A program made the position numbers and the translations under genes. Below the pieces are notes generated by a model. The model did not search any database and had not been told where the DNA came from. It worked only from the letters and a program-made list of their open reading frames with translations. Source: Nitratireductor pacificus pht-3B (GTDB taxonomy: Bacteria; Pseudomonadota; Alphaproteobacteria; Rhizobiales; Rhizobiaceae). From it: DNA of 64,000 bases. The first letter of the stretch is position 1; every line of letters begins with the position of its first letter. Shown piece after piece: positions 41,001-49,269 of this stretch. The stretch spans positions 124,001-188,000 of the forward strand of contig NZ_AMRM01000005.1 of assembly GCF_000300335.1 (NCBI RefSeq), in the 5' to 3' direction.

Positions 41001-41003
41001 CTC

Positions 41004-41930
41004 TTATCCCTTCATCAAACGGCCGACATGCGCGGCTACCGAGACTGCAAGCCCCTGCAGGTCGTAGCCACCTTCCAGCAGGCTGACAAGGCGGCCCTGT
41101 GACAAACGCTCGGCGCGCTCCATCAGCACGCCCGTCGCCCAGTCGAAATCCTCGGCCTCCAGGTTGATCTCCGCCAGAGGGTCGCGACGATGCGCGTCGA
41201 AGCCGGCGGAGATGACGATGAGGTCCGGCGCGAAGCGCTCGATGGCGGGCAGGACAAGGGTGTCGAACGCCTCGCGAAAGGCCTCCGACCCGGAACCTGC
41301 CGCGAGCGGCGCGTTGACGATGTTGCCCGCCCCCGTCTCGTCCCGTGCGCCGCCGCCGGGATAGAGCGGCATCTGGTGCGTCGAACAGTAGAGAACGGAA
41401 GGGTCGTCCCAGAAGATGTCCTGCGTGCCGTTGCCGTGATGGACGTCCCAATCGATGATGGCGACCCGTTCGGCGCCATGGCGCTGCTGCGCATGGCGGG
41501 CGGCGATGGCGGCGTTGTTGAACAGGCAGAAGCCCATCGCCCGGGTCTTCTCCGCATGGTGTCCGGGCGGCCGGGCCGCGACGAAGACATTGGCCGCCTC
41601 GCCGGAAAACACGTCATCGACGGCGGCGGTCGCGCCGCCGATCGCCGTCAGAGCCGCCTCGAGGCTCCTCGGGCTGACCGTGGTGTCCTCGTCGATGCGC
41701 GCCAGCCCCTCCTCCGGGATCGCTGCCTTGACCTTGTCGAGATGCGATTGCGGGTGTGCCAGCAGAACCGCCGCCTCATCGGCCTGCGGCGCCTCGCGCC
41801 GATCGAGATAGGCGAAGGGCTCGTCGTCGAGCCGGTCGACGATGACGCGCAGGCGATCCGGCCGCTCCGGATGGCCGGGCGGCGTCAGATGTTCGCGGCA
41901 GATGGAGTGCGTATAGAAACGGGTTTTCAT
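41004..41930 (-). CDS. Histone deacetylase-family (acetylpolyamine/acetoin) hydrolase
   Basis: The 308-aa protein is a class II-like deacetylase. It begins HLTPPGHPERPDRLRVI, and has ARPPGHHAEKTRAMGFCLFN with the tandem catalytic histidines. Zinc ligands are in IIDWDVHHGNGTQDIFW and ISAGFDAHRRDPLAE. Bacterial members deacetylate acetylated polyamines or lysines; the true substrate here is unknown. It is a conserved neighbour of xseB-dxs-tlyA in Rhizobiales. It leads this transcript. Confidence 0.93.
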   Translation of the reverse strand: MKTRFYTHSICREHLTPPGHPERPDRLRVIVDRLDDEPFAYLDRREAPQADEAAVLLAHPQSHLDKVKAAIPEEGLARIDEDTTVSPRSLEAALTAIGGATAAVDDVFSGEAANVFVAARPPGHHAEKTRAMGFCLFNNAAIAARHAQQRHGAERVAIIDWDVHHGNGTQDIFWDDPSVLYCSTHQMPLYPGGGARDETGAGNIVNAPLAAGSGSEAFREAFDTLVLPAIERFAPDLIVISAGFDAHRRDPLAEINLEAEDFDWATGVLMERAERLSQGRLVSLLEGGYDLQGLAVSVAAHVGRLMKG

Positions 41931-42222
41931 GCCATAACTCTAGAGCAACTTGACGTCGGCTGAAAACAGCCGGCATCCGCGAGAATTCGGAAAAACAAGG
42001 GGATAGAGCGCCCCTGCACATGCCCGCCAGAACCGCGGGTGCGGCGATCCTTGCATGGATCGCCCCGAACGCCAACGGCTGAGCATACCGGGAGATCCGG
42101 TGCCGACACCCCAGCCCGGGAAATGTGGGGGCTGTCGGAAAGCGCAGGGCTCGTTCGTCCTGTGGAGGCAGCACGGCGGGCCGGTACCACCCGCAGGAAA
42201 AACAACCAACAGGAGCCGTCCG
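41931..42222. other. Non-coding divergent region with two hairpins
   Basis: About 290 bases separate the deacetylase gene (minus) from the GST gene (plus). I see CGGCTG-AAAA-CAGCCG (41957-41972). A longer imperfect hairpin runs from CCGACA (42103) to TGTCGG (ending 42138). The first part (CTCTAGAGC, 41938 on) resembles the end of a dispersed rhizobial intergenic element. No gene is supported. Confidence 0.35.
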
Positions 42223-42873
42223 ATGATCCCAACGATAACCGCATTTGAACGCTCACCCGATGGCGGCCAGGGGCATGCCCGCGACATGCGCGTCCGCTGG
42301 GCGCTGGAAGAGGTCGGCAGACCGTACGAGGTCCGCCTCGTATCGTTCGGCACCATGAAGGAAGCCGCGCATATGGCGCGTCAGCCTTTCGGTCAGATCC
42401 CGACCTACGAGGAAGGCAATCTCACCCTGTTCGAGTCGGGGGCGATCGTCCTTTATATCGCGCAACACAACGAGGGCCTGCTGCCGGAGGAGCCTGATGC
42501 CCGGGCCATCGCCATCTCATGGATGTTCGCGGCGCTCAACACCGTGGAGCCGCCGGTCTTCGATCACAGCCTCGCTTCCATCCTCGAGCGTGACGCGCCA
42601 TGGTTCGAGCCGCGCATGCGCGCCCTCGAAGAAACCATCGGGAGGCGGCTCGACGCCTTATCGGATCACCTCGGCGCTTCCGACTGGCTCGATGGCGCAT
42701 TCAGCGCCGCCGATCTGCTGATGGTGACCGTCCTGCGCAGGCTGTCGGGGTCGGAATTGCTCGACGCGCGTCCGAACCTTGCCGCCTATGTCGCCCGGGG
42801 CGAGGCCAGGCCGGCCTATCAACGCGCCTTTGCCGCTCAAAAGGCTGTCTTCACGGCGGCGACGGACGTCTGA
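42223..42873 (+). CDS. Glutathione S-transferase family protein
   Basis: The 216-aa protein has the thioredoxin-like N-terminal domain of GSTs: DMRVRWALEEVGRPYEVRLV, then FGQIPTYEEGNLTLFESGAI with the cis-proline and the Glu-Ser pair that binds glutathione. The helical C-terminal domain runs to about residue 205, with LGASDWLDGAFSAADLLMVT. The usual catalytic Ser/Cys position after the first strand is not evident. AGGAG lies seven bases before the ATG. Substrate is unknown; it may serve detoxification. The MerR/MFS pair lies downstream. Confidence 0.93.
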   Translation: MIPTITAFERSPDGGQGHARDMRVRWALEEVGRPYEVRLVSFGTMKEAAHMARQPFGQIPTYEEGNLTLFESGAIVLYIAQHNEGLLPEEPDARAIAISWMFAALNTVEPPVFDHSLASILERDAPWFEPRMRALEETIGRRLDALSDHLGASDWLDGAFSAADLLMVTVLRRLSGSELLDARPNLAAYVARGEARPAYQRAFAAQKAVFTAATDV

Positions 42874-42974
42874 CCGCTGCTGTTTTGGGCGGGAAGCGCG
42901 AGCGCTGCCGAATCGGGGCACCAGACGGCCGTCGACCCCGGGGTTCGGCAGCAGCGGGGCAAGTCCCCCCTTGG

Positions 42975-43400
42975 TCATCCCCTTCCGCGCGCTTGGCGCG
43001 ATGCCTTGCGCCGCCGCCCCGCCACGTCCATCAGCCGCCTGAAGGTGGGACACTCCAGATGCGTCGGAGCCGGACAGTCCGCGACATGGCGTAGGGTGTC
43101 GCGCAAAGCCTCCAGTTCATGGATCTGCCGGTCCAGGTCGTCCGCCCGCGCATGGAGCGCGGCGCGCGGCACCTCCGGCATGCCGTTCCGGCCGAACATC
43201 GCGGCAATCTCCTCGAGCGAGAAGCCGGCGGATTTGCCCATGGCGACCAGCTGGAGCTGCATCAGCACTTCGGGCGGGAACTGGCGGCGAAGACCGTGCC
43301 GGGAAACCGAGGAGATCAGCCCGACCTTCTCGTAGTGCCGCAATGCGGACGGCTGTATCCCGGTCGCCGCTGCCACTTCTCCTATGTCGAGAAACTTCAC
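42975..43400 (-). CDS. MerR family transcriptional regulator
   Basis: The 141-aa protein has the MerR winged helix at its start: FLDIGEVAAATGIQPSALRH, then YEKVGLISS. A dimerising coiled coil lies around RADDLDRQIHELEALRDTLRH. Two cysteines at DCPAPTHLECP could bind a metal or sense thiols, but the SoxR cluster spacing (C-x2-C-x-C-x5-C) is absent. The start is a GTG at 43400; an upstream in-frame ATG would overlap the MFS promoter. It is divergent from an MFS exporter with 68 bases between them, and probably controls it. Confidence 0.9.
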   Translation of the reverse strand: MKFLDIGEVAAATGIQPSALRHYEKVGLISSVSRHGLRRQFPPEVLMQLQLVAMGKSAGFSLEEIAAMFGRNGMPEVPRAALHARADDLDRQIHELEALRDTLRHVADCPAPTHLECPTFRRLMDVAGRRRKASRQARGRG

Positions 43401-43405
43401 GCTTG

Positions 43406-43425
43406 ACCTCAAGTTGACTTCAAGT
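43406..43425. promoter_or_regulatory. MerR-type operator between merR and the MFS gene
   Basis: ACCTCAAGT and ACTTCAAGT flank a two-base TG centre. Seven of nine positions fit an inverted repeat, which closely follows the SoxR-like pattern CCTCAAGTT-AACTTGAGG. It sits immediately beside the regulator's GTG start and about 45 bases ahead of the exporter start. TTGACC (43403) could be the -35 box of the exporter, with the elongated spacer usual in MerR-controlled promoters. Confidence 0.6.
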
Positions 43426-43468
43426 CGCAAACTGCCCTTCCGGAACGTCGCTGGCAAGGGGAAAGACC

Positions 43469-44713
43469 ATGGAAACGGTAGAAGCAGCCGCATCGCGGGG
43501 CACGGATCGCGTGATTGTCGCAGCGCTGGCGCTGTCGATGCTTCTGGCCTCACTCGGCACGAGCATCGCCAATATCGCGCTGCCGGCGCTGGCGGAGGCG
43601 TTCACCGCGCCATTCCATCAGGTCCAGTGGGTGGTCACGGGCTATCTCGCGGCGCTTACCGTATCCGTCGTCGTCGGGCGGCTGGGTGACGTGCATGGCT
43701 TGCGGCGCATGCATCTTGCCGGCCTCGGCTTGTTCTGCGGCGCATCGCTGTTGTGCGGCCTCGCAACGGATATCTGGCAGCTCGTCGGCGCGCGGGTGCT
43801 TCAGGGGGCAGGAGCCGCCTTCGCGATGACGCTCAGCATGGCGCTCATGCGCGCGAGCGTCCGCGAGGAACGCCTGGGGCGGGCGATGGGCCTGCTGGGC
43901 ACGGTCTCGGCGCTCGGCACGGCCCTCGGCCCCTCGCTGGGCGGCGTGCTCGTCGCTACGGTGGGCTGGCGGGGCGTCTTCCTGGCCCCGCTGCCGCTGG
44001 CAATCCTCGCCCTTATCGCGGCTTTCATGGCCCTGCCGCGCGACGAGCGCGCGCATGCGGGCAAGGAGGGTGCGTCGCGCTCCGGCATCCGGACGATGTT
44101 CATCCCGCGCCTCGCAGCGAGCCTGCTCGTCAATCTCCTCGTCGCCGCGGTCATGATGACGACGCTGGTGGTCGGCCCGTTCTATCTCGGAATCCGGCTG
44201 GGCCTGACGGAGGCGCTGGTCGGTCTGGTCATGTCGGTCGGGCCGGCGATCTCAATCCTCAGCGGCCTGCCCGCGGGACAGGCGGTCGATGCCTGGGGAA
44301 CCCGGCGGGTGCTTGGCATCGGCCTCGTCATGCTGACTGCGGGATCGTTCCTTCTGGCGCTGCTGCCCAATGCCCTCGGCCTTGCCGGTTACGTCCTGGC
44401 GATCATCGTGCTGACGCCCGGCTACCAACTCTTCCAGGCTGCCAACAACACGGCCGTGCTGGCGGATGTGGCGAAGGAAGCGCGCGGCAGCGTCTCCGGC
44501 CTGCTCGGCCTGTCGCGCAATCTGGGCCTCATGGCGGGGGCGTCGGTCATCAGCACTGTCTTTGCGGTCAGCGCCGGCATCGGCGATTCAGGCCACGGAT
44601 CGGCCTCCGCAATCGCCGAAGGCATGCGCACGACGTTTCTTCTCGTCGGCGGCATGATGGCGTTCAGCCTCTGGCTTGCCTTCGTGTGCCCGGCCCCCGC
44701 CAAACGGTCCTGA
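43469..44713 (+). CDS. MFS drug exporter
   Basis: The 414-aa protein has about twelve membrane spans. It carries the DHA signature motif A as VVGRLGDVHGLRRMHLAG in the second loop. The 'motif C' antiporter stretch is near LGTVSALGTALGPSLGGVL. These point to a proton-linked exporter of drugs or small organics; no substrate can be named. GGGGAAAGACC precedes the ATG. The divergent MerR regulator and the operator between them suggest induction by its substrate or by a redox or metal signal. A dispersed repeat follows. Confidence 0.92.
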   Translation: METVEAAASRGTDRVIVAALALSMLLASLGTSIANIALPALAEAFTAPFHQVQWVVTGYLAALTVSVVVGRLGDVHGLRRMHLAGLGLFCGASLLCGLATDIWQLVGARVLQGAGAAFAMTLSMALMRASVREERLGRAMGLLGTVSALGTALGPSLGGVLVATVGWRGVFLAPLPLAILALIAAFMALPRDERAHAGKEGASRSGIRTMFIPRLAASLLVNLLVAAVMMTTLVVGPFYLGIRLGLTEALVGLVMSVGPAISILSGLPAGQAVDAWGTRRVLGIGLVMLTAGSFLLALLPNALGLAGYVLAIIVLTPGYQLFQAANNTAVLADVAKEARGSVSGLLGLSRNLGLMAGASVISTVFAVSAGIGDSGHGSASAIAEGMRTTFLLVGGMMAFSLWLAFVCPAPAKRS

Positions 44714-44733
44714 TCCCAGACCCGTTCAGCGCT

Positions 44734-44817
44734 TCGCTGAAACGATGGATGGGCCTGTCTCCTTGTTTTTCCGCGTTTATGCGGTCGTCAGGTGATTCCA
44801 CCCGACTGAAAAACACT
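44734..44817. repeat. Dispersed intergenic repeat element (copy 1)
   Basis: The stretch from CAGCGCTTCGCTGAAACG to ACACTCTA matches a kind of short intergenic element I know from Rhizobiales. Its right part (about 53 bases from TTCCGCG at 44769) aligns with 58561-58613 at roughly two thirds identity, sharing ATGCGG and GTCAGGTGAT. It lies between the ends of the MFS and the membrane protein gene. Confidence 0.5.
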
Positions 44818-45783
44818 CTAAGTGACGCTGCCCAGACCCGCCGCTCCCAGCGCCCTGTCCTTCAGCTCCCGGAACTGCTTCGAGGCGTCGCTCAGGCGAC
44901 GGTCCCATTCGGGGTTCGGCGTCTGCCCTTCGATGGTCTTGAAATAGACCGACATCAGCGCGGCTATGGCGAAGGGTTCGATCAGCGCCGCCTTCACGGC
45001 CCAGGCGAAGACGATCGCCAGAACGAAGCTCCAGCCGGCGAGCTGGCCGGGCATCGCATAGAGAATGGCCGCTGCCGGAGCCAGCATCACCAGGAACACG
45101 ACGAAGGCGAGGATCCACATGAACAGCGCCAGCCAGACAGCGTTCTTGACCATGGTCTTGCCGTTCTGAGCATAAAGGACAATGCCCTGCCGCGCCGTGT
45201 CGAACGGGGTGCTGGAGCCGATCCGGATGCTGTAGCCAAGGATGATCTCGTCCACATAGGTGAGCGACAGGCGGATCACCGTGTTGACGAAGCGTATCAG
45301 CGCGTCGAGGCCGGGAATCGGCAGGAAGGCCGCGACGCCGCCGAGCAGACCCGTCAGCACGCGGATCACGCCCTTGATCAGCTGGTCGAGGACGAACAGC
45401 ACATTGGCTTCCGCAAAGCGTTCGGTGACGACGCCGCGCGCATAGGCGATCTGGCCCTGCCCTTCCGGCACGTCGCGCCCGTCGATCAGATGCACCATCA
45501 CGGCGATATGCCCGGCCTTGACCACATAGAGGATGTATTCGCGGATCCAGTAGACGATGACGGACACCAGGCCGAAGCCGGCGATGCCGCCCCACAGCGC
45601 GAACGAGGTCGGGCCGTCGGGATCGCTCGTCACATGGCCGACGCCGTAACCGACACCCGCACCGGCACCGGTGGCGAAGATGTAGGCGGCGGTGATGCCG
45701 AAATAGACGATCATCCGGAACGCGATGAACGGCCATGTCCTGGCCATGATCGCAAGCGTCCTGCCGATGTCGAAATCCCACAT
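44818..45783 (-). CDS. Multi-pass membrane protein of unknown function
   Basis: I do not recognise this 321-aa protein. It has about six hydrophobic segments, among them FIAFRMIVYFGITAAYIFAT and LALFMWILAFVVFLVMLAPA. A glycine-rich loop (GAGAGVGYGVGHV) lies after the first span and a soluble charged tail (RLSDASKQFRELKDRALGAA) at the C-terminus. The N-terminus is MWDFDIGRTLAIMARTWPF without a signal peptide. A family 'membrane protein' with no known role is likely. It stands alone, between a repeat element and the TetR gene, with convergent neighbour MFS on one side. Confidence 0.8.
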   Translation of the reverse strand: MWDFDIGRTLAIMARTWPFIAFRMIVYFGITAAYIFATGAGAGVGYGVGHVTSDPDGPTSFALWGGIAGFGLVSVIVYWIREYILYVVKAGHIAVMVHLIDGRDVPEGQGQIAYARGVVTERFAEANVLFVLDQLIKGVIRVLTGLLGGVAAFLPIPGLDALIRFVNTVIRLSLTYVDEIILGYSIRIGSSTPFDTARQGIVLYAQNGKTMVKNAVWLALFMWILAFVVFLVMLAPAAAILYAMPGQLAGWSFVLAIVFAWAVKAALIEPFAIAALMSVYFKTIEGQTPNPEWDRRLSDASKQFRELKDRALGAAGLGSVT

Positions 45784-45893
45784 GGTCTGCCCCCCAGGCT
45801 TTTGGCCGAGGATGGAGCGTGGGCCGGGATTGTCAACCGAAACGGGTTTCCCCGGCGGTTTCCGTCAACCGGATTCTTGGCTTCCCCAATGGT

Positions 45894-46520
45894 TCAGATC
45901 GTCTCTCGTACGTCCGAATGGAGGCGCTGCGATCGAATCAGCAATCCATCGAGCAGGATTGTGAACGCCTCGACGGCCTTCTTCGATGTGGCTTCCTGGT
46001 CGTCCGAATTGGCGATCCACAGGGACGCGTAGAGACTGGCACCGTTGATCAGCCGCGCCGTCGCCTCCGCATCGACCAGCTTGAGCAGCCCGGCCGCCTC
46101 AAGACGGGTCAGGCTCCGCGACAGGGAGCGGATGCAGCCCGGCTGGTTCGGCCAGTTGTAGGGATCGCCCAGCACCGCCGGACCATCGAGCAGCATGATG
46201 CGCTGGATCTCCGGCTCGAGCGCCATCTCGATATAGGCCACGCATTCCGCGACGAAGCCCCGCCAGGGGTCCTCATGGCTGGCAGATATGCTGTTCAGCC
46301 TTTCGCTCATCTCCGCGTCGACCTCTGCGATCACCGCCCGTAGAAGCCCTTCCTTGCCGCCGAAATGGTGGTAGAGCGCGCCGCGCGTCAGGCCGGCCTC
46401 GGCAGTGAAGTCGTCCATGGAAGCAGCGGCGTAGCCCACGGTTCCGAACGCCTGGCGGGCGGCCGAAACGAGCTTGGCCCGGGTTTCCGCGATCATTTCG
46501 CTGCGTGGTTTGCGCGCCAT
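45894..46520 (-). CDS. TetR family transcriptional repressor
   Basis: The 208-aa protein has the TetR DNA-binding domain: TRAKLVSAARQAFGTVGYAA, then the helix-turn-helix MDDFTAEAGLTRGALYHHFG. The ligand domain has a stretch common to this subgroup, SRSLTRLEAAGLLKLVDAEA, then TARLINGASLYASLWIA. The ATG chosen gives MARKPRSEM; the frame is open upstream through the operators, but that part is not protein-like. It is divergent from two MFS genes, and three palindromes in the gap are its likely sites, implying control of itself and the transporters. Confidence 0.95.
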   Translation of the reverse strand: MARKPRSEMIAETRAKLVSAARQAFGTVGYAAASMDDFTAEAGLTRGALYHHFGGKEGLLRAVIAEVDAEMSERLNSISASHEDPWRGFVAECVAYIEMALEPEIQRIMLLDGPAVLGDPYNWPNQPGCIRSLSRSLTRLEAAGLLKLVDAEATARLINGASLYASLWIANSDDQEATSKKAVEAFTILLDGLLIRSQRLHSDVRETI

Positions 46521-46534
46521 CTTCTTCTCTTTCA

Positions 46535-46549
46535 CATACGTTACGTATA
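46535..46549. promoter_or_regulatory. TetR operator O1
   Basis: CATACG-TTA-CGTATA, an almost perfect palindrome (one end base differs), 15 bases upstream of the tetR ATG. It shares its half-site with O2 and O3. Confidence 0.75.
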
Positions 46550-46553
46550 TCAA

Positions 46554-46582
46554 TTGACATACGCCATGTATGTCACTATCTG
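46554..46582 (+). promoter_or_regulatory. Promoter of the tandem MFS genes
   Basis: A perfect -35 box TTGACA (46554-46559) is followed after 17 bases by TATCTG (46577-46582), a fair -10 box. The transcript would start about 50 bases ahead of the first MFS gene. Operator O2 lies in the spacer, so a bound TetR dimer would block RNA polymerase. Confidence 0.6.
46558..46572. promoter_or_regulatory. TetR operator O2
   Basis: CATACG-CCA-TGTATG, within a longer perfect palindrome GACATAC-N5-GTATGTC. It starts inside the -35 box and fills most of the spacer of the MFS promoter. Its centre is 23 bases from O1 and 31 from O3, close to two and three DNA turns. Confidence 0.8.
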
Positions 46583-46588
46583 AGTTTG

Positions 46589-46603
46589 CATACGCACCGT
46601 ATG
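46589..46603. promoter_or_regulatory. TetR operator O3
   Basis: CATACG-CAC-CGTATG, a perfect palindrome about 37 bases ahead of the first MFS gene and downstream of the -10 box, where it could block transcription start or elongation. Confidence 0.8.
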
Positions 46604-46639
46604 TAAACTCGTTCAACCCCCGCATCAAGGACCCCTCCA

Positions 46640-47860
46640 ATGCCGAACCCCTATCGCGAAATCTTCAAGGTGCCGGGCACCAAGGGCTTCGCCGCCGCCG
46701 GTTTCGTCGCCCGGCTCCCCATCGCCATGGCGCCGATCGGCATCGTGGCCATGCTGTCGCAGACGCACGGGGAATACTGGCTGGCCGGCGCCGTGTCGGC
46801 GACCTTCGCCCTCACCAACGCCTTCGTCGCGCCGCAGATCTCGCGGCTCGTCGACCGGCACGGCCAGACCGCCCTGCTGGTGCCGAGCAGCATCATCTCC
46901 GTGGCCGCCTTCCTCATCCTGATCCTCGCCGCCAACCAGGACTGGCCCGTCTGGACGATGTTCGCCTCGGCCCTTCTGGCCGCCGCAATGCCGAGCATCC
47001 CGGCCATGGTCCGGGCGCGCTGGACCGAGATCTTCCGCGACCGGCCGGAGCTCAACACCGCCTTCGCCTTCGAATCCGTCGCCGACGAACTGGTCTACAT
47101 CGCCGGCGCGTCGCTCTCGGTCGGGCTGAGCGTCTCCCTGTTCCCGGAGGCGGGCATGCTGGCGAGCACGCTGTTCCTCGCCTTCGGCATCGCCTCCTTC
47201 GTGCTGCAGCGTTCGACCGAACCGCGCGTGCGCCCGTACGGGGGCGTCAGCGCCGGCTCGGCGATCCGCCTGCGGCCGGTGCAGATCATCACGCTCGCTC
47301 TGGTCTTCGTCGGCGCCATCTTCGCCACGGCCGAGGTGAGCGCGGTGGCGATTACCAAGGAACTCGGCCAGCCGGGCGCCGCCAGCCTGGTGATCGGCGT
47401 CTATGCCGTCGGCTCCTTCGTCGTCGGCATCATCCTCGGCGCGCTGAACCTCAGGACGCCACTGCAGCGGCAGCTCGCCATCGCCGTCTCCGTCATCGCG
47501 CTGACCACGGTGCCGTTGCTCTTCGCCGACACGGTGGCGCTGCTCGCCCTGACCGTATTCGTCAGCGGCCTGGCCGTCTCGCCGACCTTCATCACCGCCT
47601 TCGGCCTGATCGAGCGGCGCGTGCCGGAAGCGATGCTGACCGAGGGCATCACCTGGGTGATGACGGGCATCGGCATCGGCATGGCGCTCGGCGCCTTCGT
47701 CGCCGGCTGGGTGGTCGATGTCTACGGCCCGCGCAACGGCTTCTGGGTGTCGGTTGCGGCCGGAACGGCATCGTTCCTGACGGTGCTGATCGGCCAGCGC
47801 GCCCTCTCCGGCGAGCGCGCCGACATCGCGCCAGCGGCCGCGTCCCAGCCCGCACAGTAA
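46640..47860 (+). CDS. MFS transporter, first of a tandem pair
   Basis: The 406-aa protein has about twelve spans. It starts MPNPYREIFKVPGTKGFAAA, with a basic motif-A-like loop SRLVDRHGQTALL. Its first 70 residues are about three quarters identical to the second copy, and later parts still align well, with GASLSVGLSVSLFPEAG and ITWVMTGIGIGMALGAF. No substrate is known. It follows three TetR operators and is divergent from the TetR gene, so induced export of a small molecule is likely. The gap to the second copy is about 170 bases. Confidence 0.92.
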   Translation: MPNPYREIFKVPGTKGFAAAGFVARLPIAMAPIGIVAMLSQTHGEYWLAGAVSATFALTNAFVAPQISRLVDRHGQTALLVPSSIISVAAFLILILAANQDWPVWTMFASALLAAAMPSIPAMVRARWTEIFRDRPELNTAFAFESVADELVYIAGASLSVGLSVSLFPEAGMLASTLFLAFGIASFVLQRSTEPRVRPYGGVSAGSAIRLRPVQIITLALVFVGAIFATAEVSAVAITKELGQPGAASLVIGVYAVGSFVVGIILGALNLRTPLQRQLAIAVSVIALTTVPLLFADTVALLALTVFVSGLAVSPTFITAFGLIERRVPEAMLTEGITWVMTGIGIGMALGAFVAGWVVDVYGPRNGFWVSVAAGTASFLTVLIGQRALSGERADIAPAAASQPAQ

Positions 47861-48032
47861 GCCCTTTCCCTGCTGGCCCCGGCAAACCGGGGCCAGCCTT
47901 CCCCTGACAACGCCCATCGCCGCGACGGCAATACCGGTTCCTTTCGGGGCCGGTGCGGCGGCACTCGCCATCGACCGTCCGGCGCAAGCAATTTCCGCCA
48001 ACCGCCCCAACTCCGCATCCAGGACCACACCA

Positions 48033-49244
48033 ATGCCAAACCCCTACAGCGAGATCTTCAAGGCACCGGGCACCAAAGCCTTTGCCGCAGCGGGATTCAT
48101 CGCGCGTCTGCCACTTTCCATGGCCACCATGGGCACGGTCACCATGCTTTCGCAGACCCATGGCGAATACTGGCTGGCCGGCGCCGTCTCGGCCACCTTC
48201 GCCCTCACCAACGCCGTGCTGGCGCCGCAGGTGTCGCGGCTCGTCGACCGGTTCGGCCAAAGCCGCGTCCTGTCCCCGGCCGTCACCATATCGGTGCTGG
48301 CTTTCAGCGGCCTCATTGCCGCCGCGCATTACGGCTGGGCCAACTGGCTCTTGTTCCTCTTCGCTTTGCTGGCCGGCGTGATGCCGAGCATGCCGGCCAT
48401 GCTGCGCGCCCGCTGGACCGCGCTCTACCGCGACACGCCCATGCTCCACACGGCTTTCGCGTTCGAATCCGTGCTGGACGAGGTGATCTACATGATGGGA
48501 TCGGTGTTCGCCATCAGCCTCAGCGTAGCGCTGTTCCCCGAAGCGGGGCCGATGCTGTCGACACTATTCCTGGCGATCGGCACGGTCCTTTTCGTGGCGC
48601 AGAAATCGACCGAACCGCCGGTTCACGCGCCGGAAACGATCAGCCGCGGTTCGGCCATAGCGCTGGCGCCGCTGCAGATTCTCACCTTCACGCTGATCGC
48701 GGTCGGCACCATGTTCGGGACCGCCGAGGTGACCGTCATCGCCTTTTCCGAGGAGCTCGGCCAGCAGGGATATGCCAGCCTGGTGCTCGCCGGTTACGCC
48801 GCCGGCTCGCTGCTGGTCGGTCTGGTGTTCGGCGCTCTGAAGCTCAAGATGCCGCTCGCGAAGCAGTTCCTGCTGGCGATCGCTTTCGCCATGGTCGCGG
48901 CGCTGCCGCTCCTCGCCGTCTGGAACATTCCGACATTGGCCGTCGTCCTGTTCATCGGCGGCGCTTCGATCTCGCCCACCTTCATCACGGCCTTCGGCCT
49001 GATCGAACGCCTGGTGCCGCCCGCCAAGCTGACGGAAGGCATCACCTGGGCCATGACCGGGATCGGCATCGGCATGGCGACCGGCTCCTTCATTTCGGGC
49101 TTCGTGATCGACACCTTTGGCGCGCAGAACGGCTTCTGGGTCTCGATCACGGCCAGCGGCGTGGCCTTCGCCACCGCACTCCTCGGCTACCGCGTGCTGC
49201 AGGCTCCGGGCCGCACCGCGGCGCCAGAGGCAGCCATTGCCTAA
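48033..49244 (+). CDS. MFS transporter, second of a tandem pair
   Basis: The 403-aa protein begins MPNPYSEIFKAPGTKAFAAA, and is a clear paralogue of the preceding transporter, from a tandem duplication. The bases just ahead of the two ATGs also resemble each other (CGCATC, AGGACC and CCAATGCC), so the duplication included the leader. Differences are spread over the whole length, so both copies are probably kept by selection. A Rho-independent terminator follows. The 170-base gap has no obvious TetR palindrome, so the second gene may rely on read-through from the first promoter. Confidence 0.92.
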   Translation: MPNPYSEIFKAPGTKAFAAAGFIARLPLSMATMGTVTMLSQTHGEYWLAGAVSATFALTNAVLAPQVSRLVDRFGQSRVLSPAVTISVLAFSGLIAAAHYGWANWLLFLFALLAGVMPSMPAMLRARWTALYRDTPMLHTAFAFESVLDEVIYMMGSVFAISLSVALFPEAGPMLSTLFLAIGTVLFVAQKSTEPPVHAPETISRGSAIALAPLQILTFTLIAVGTMFGTAEVTVIAFSEELGQQGYASLVLAGYAAGSLLVGLVFGALKLKMPLAKQFLLAIAFAMVAALPLLAVWNIPTLAVVLFIGGASISPTFITAFGLIERLVPPAKLTEGITWAMTGIGIGMATGSFISGFVIDTFGAQNGFWVSITASGVAFATALLGYRVLQAPGRTAAPEAAIA

Positions 49245-49269
49245 AGCCGTTCCGGCCTGTTGGGAAAAT

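Noticed and set aside
41940-42356. 138-codon minus-strand frame upstream of the deacetylase gene
   Set aside because: It overlaps the GST gene in reverse and has no domain or ribosome site; the region is better read as a divergent promoter gap.
42975-43400. Calling the MerR regulator SoxR
   Set aside because: The operator resembles a SoxR box, but the four-cysteine iron-sulfur motif is missing.
43753-46032. 759-codon plus-strand frame through the MFS, membrane and TetR genes
   Set aside because: It crosses three supported genes in different directions and has no domain.
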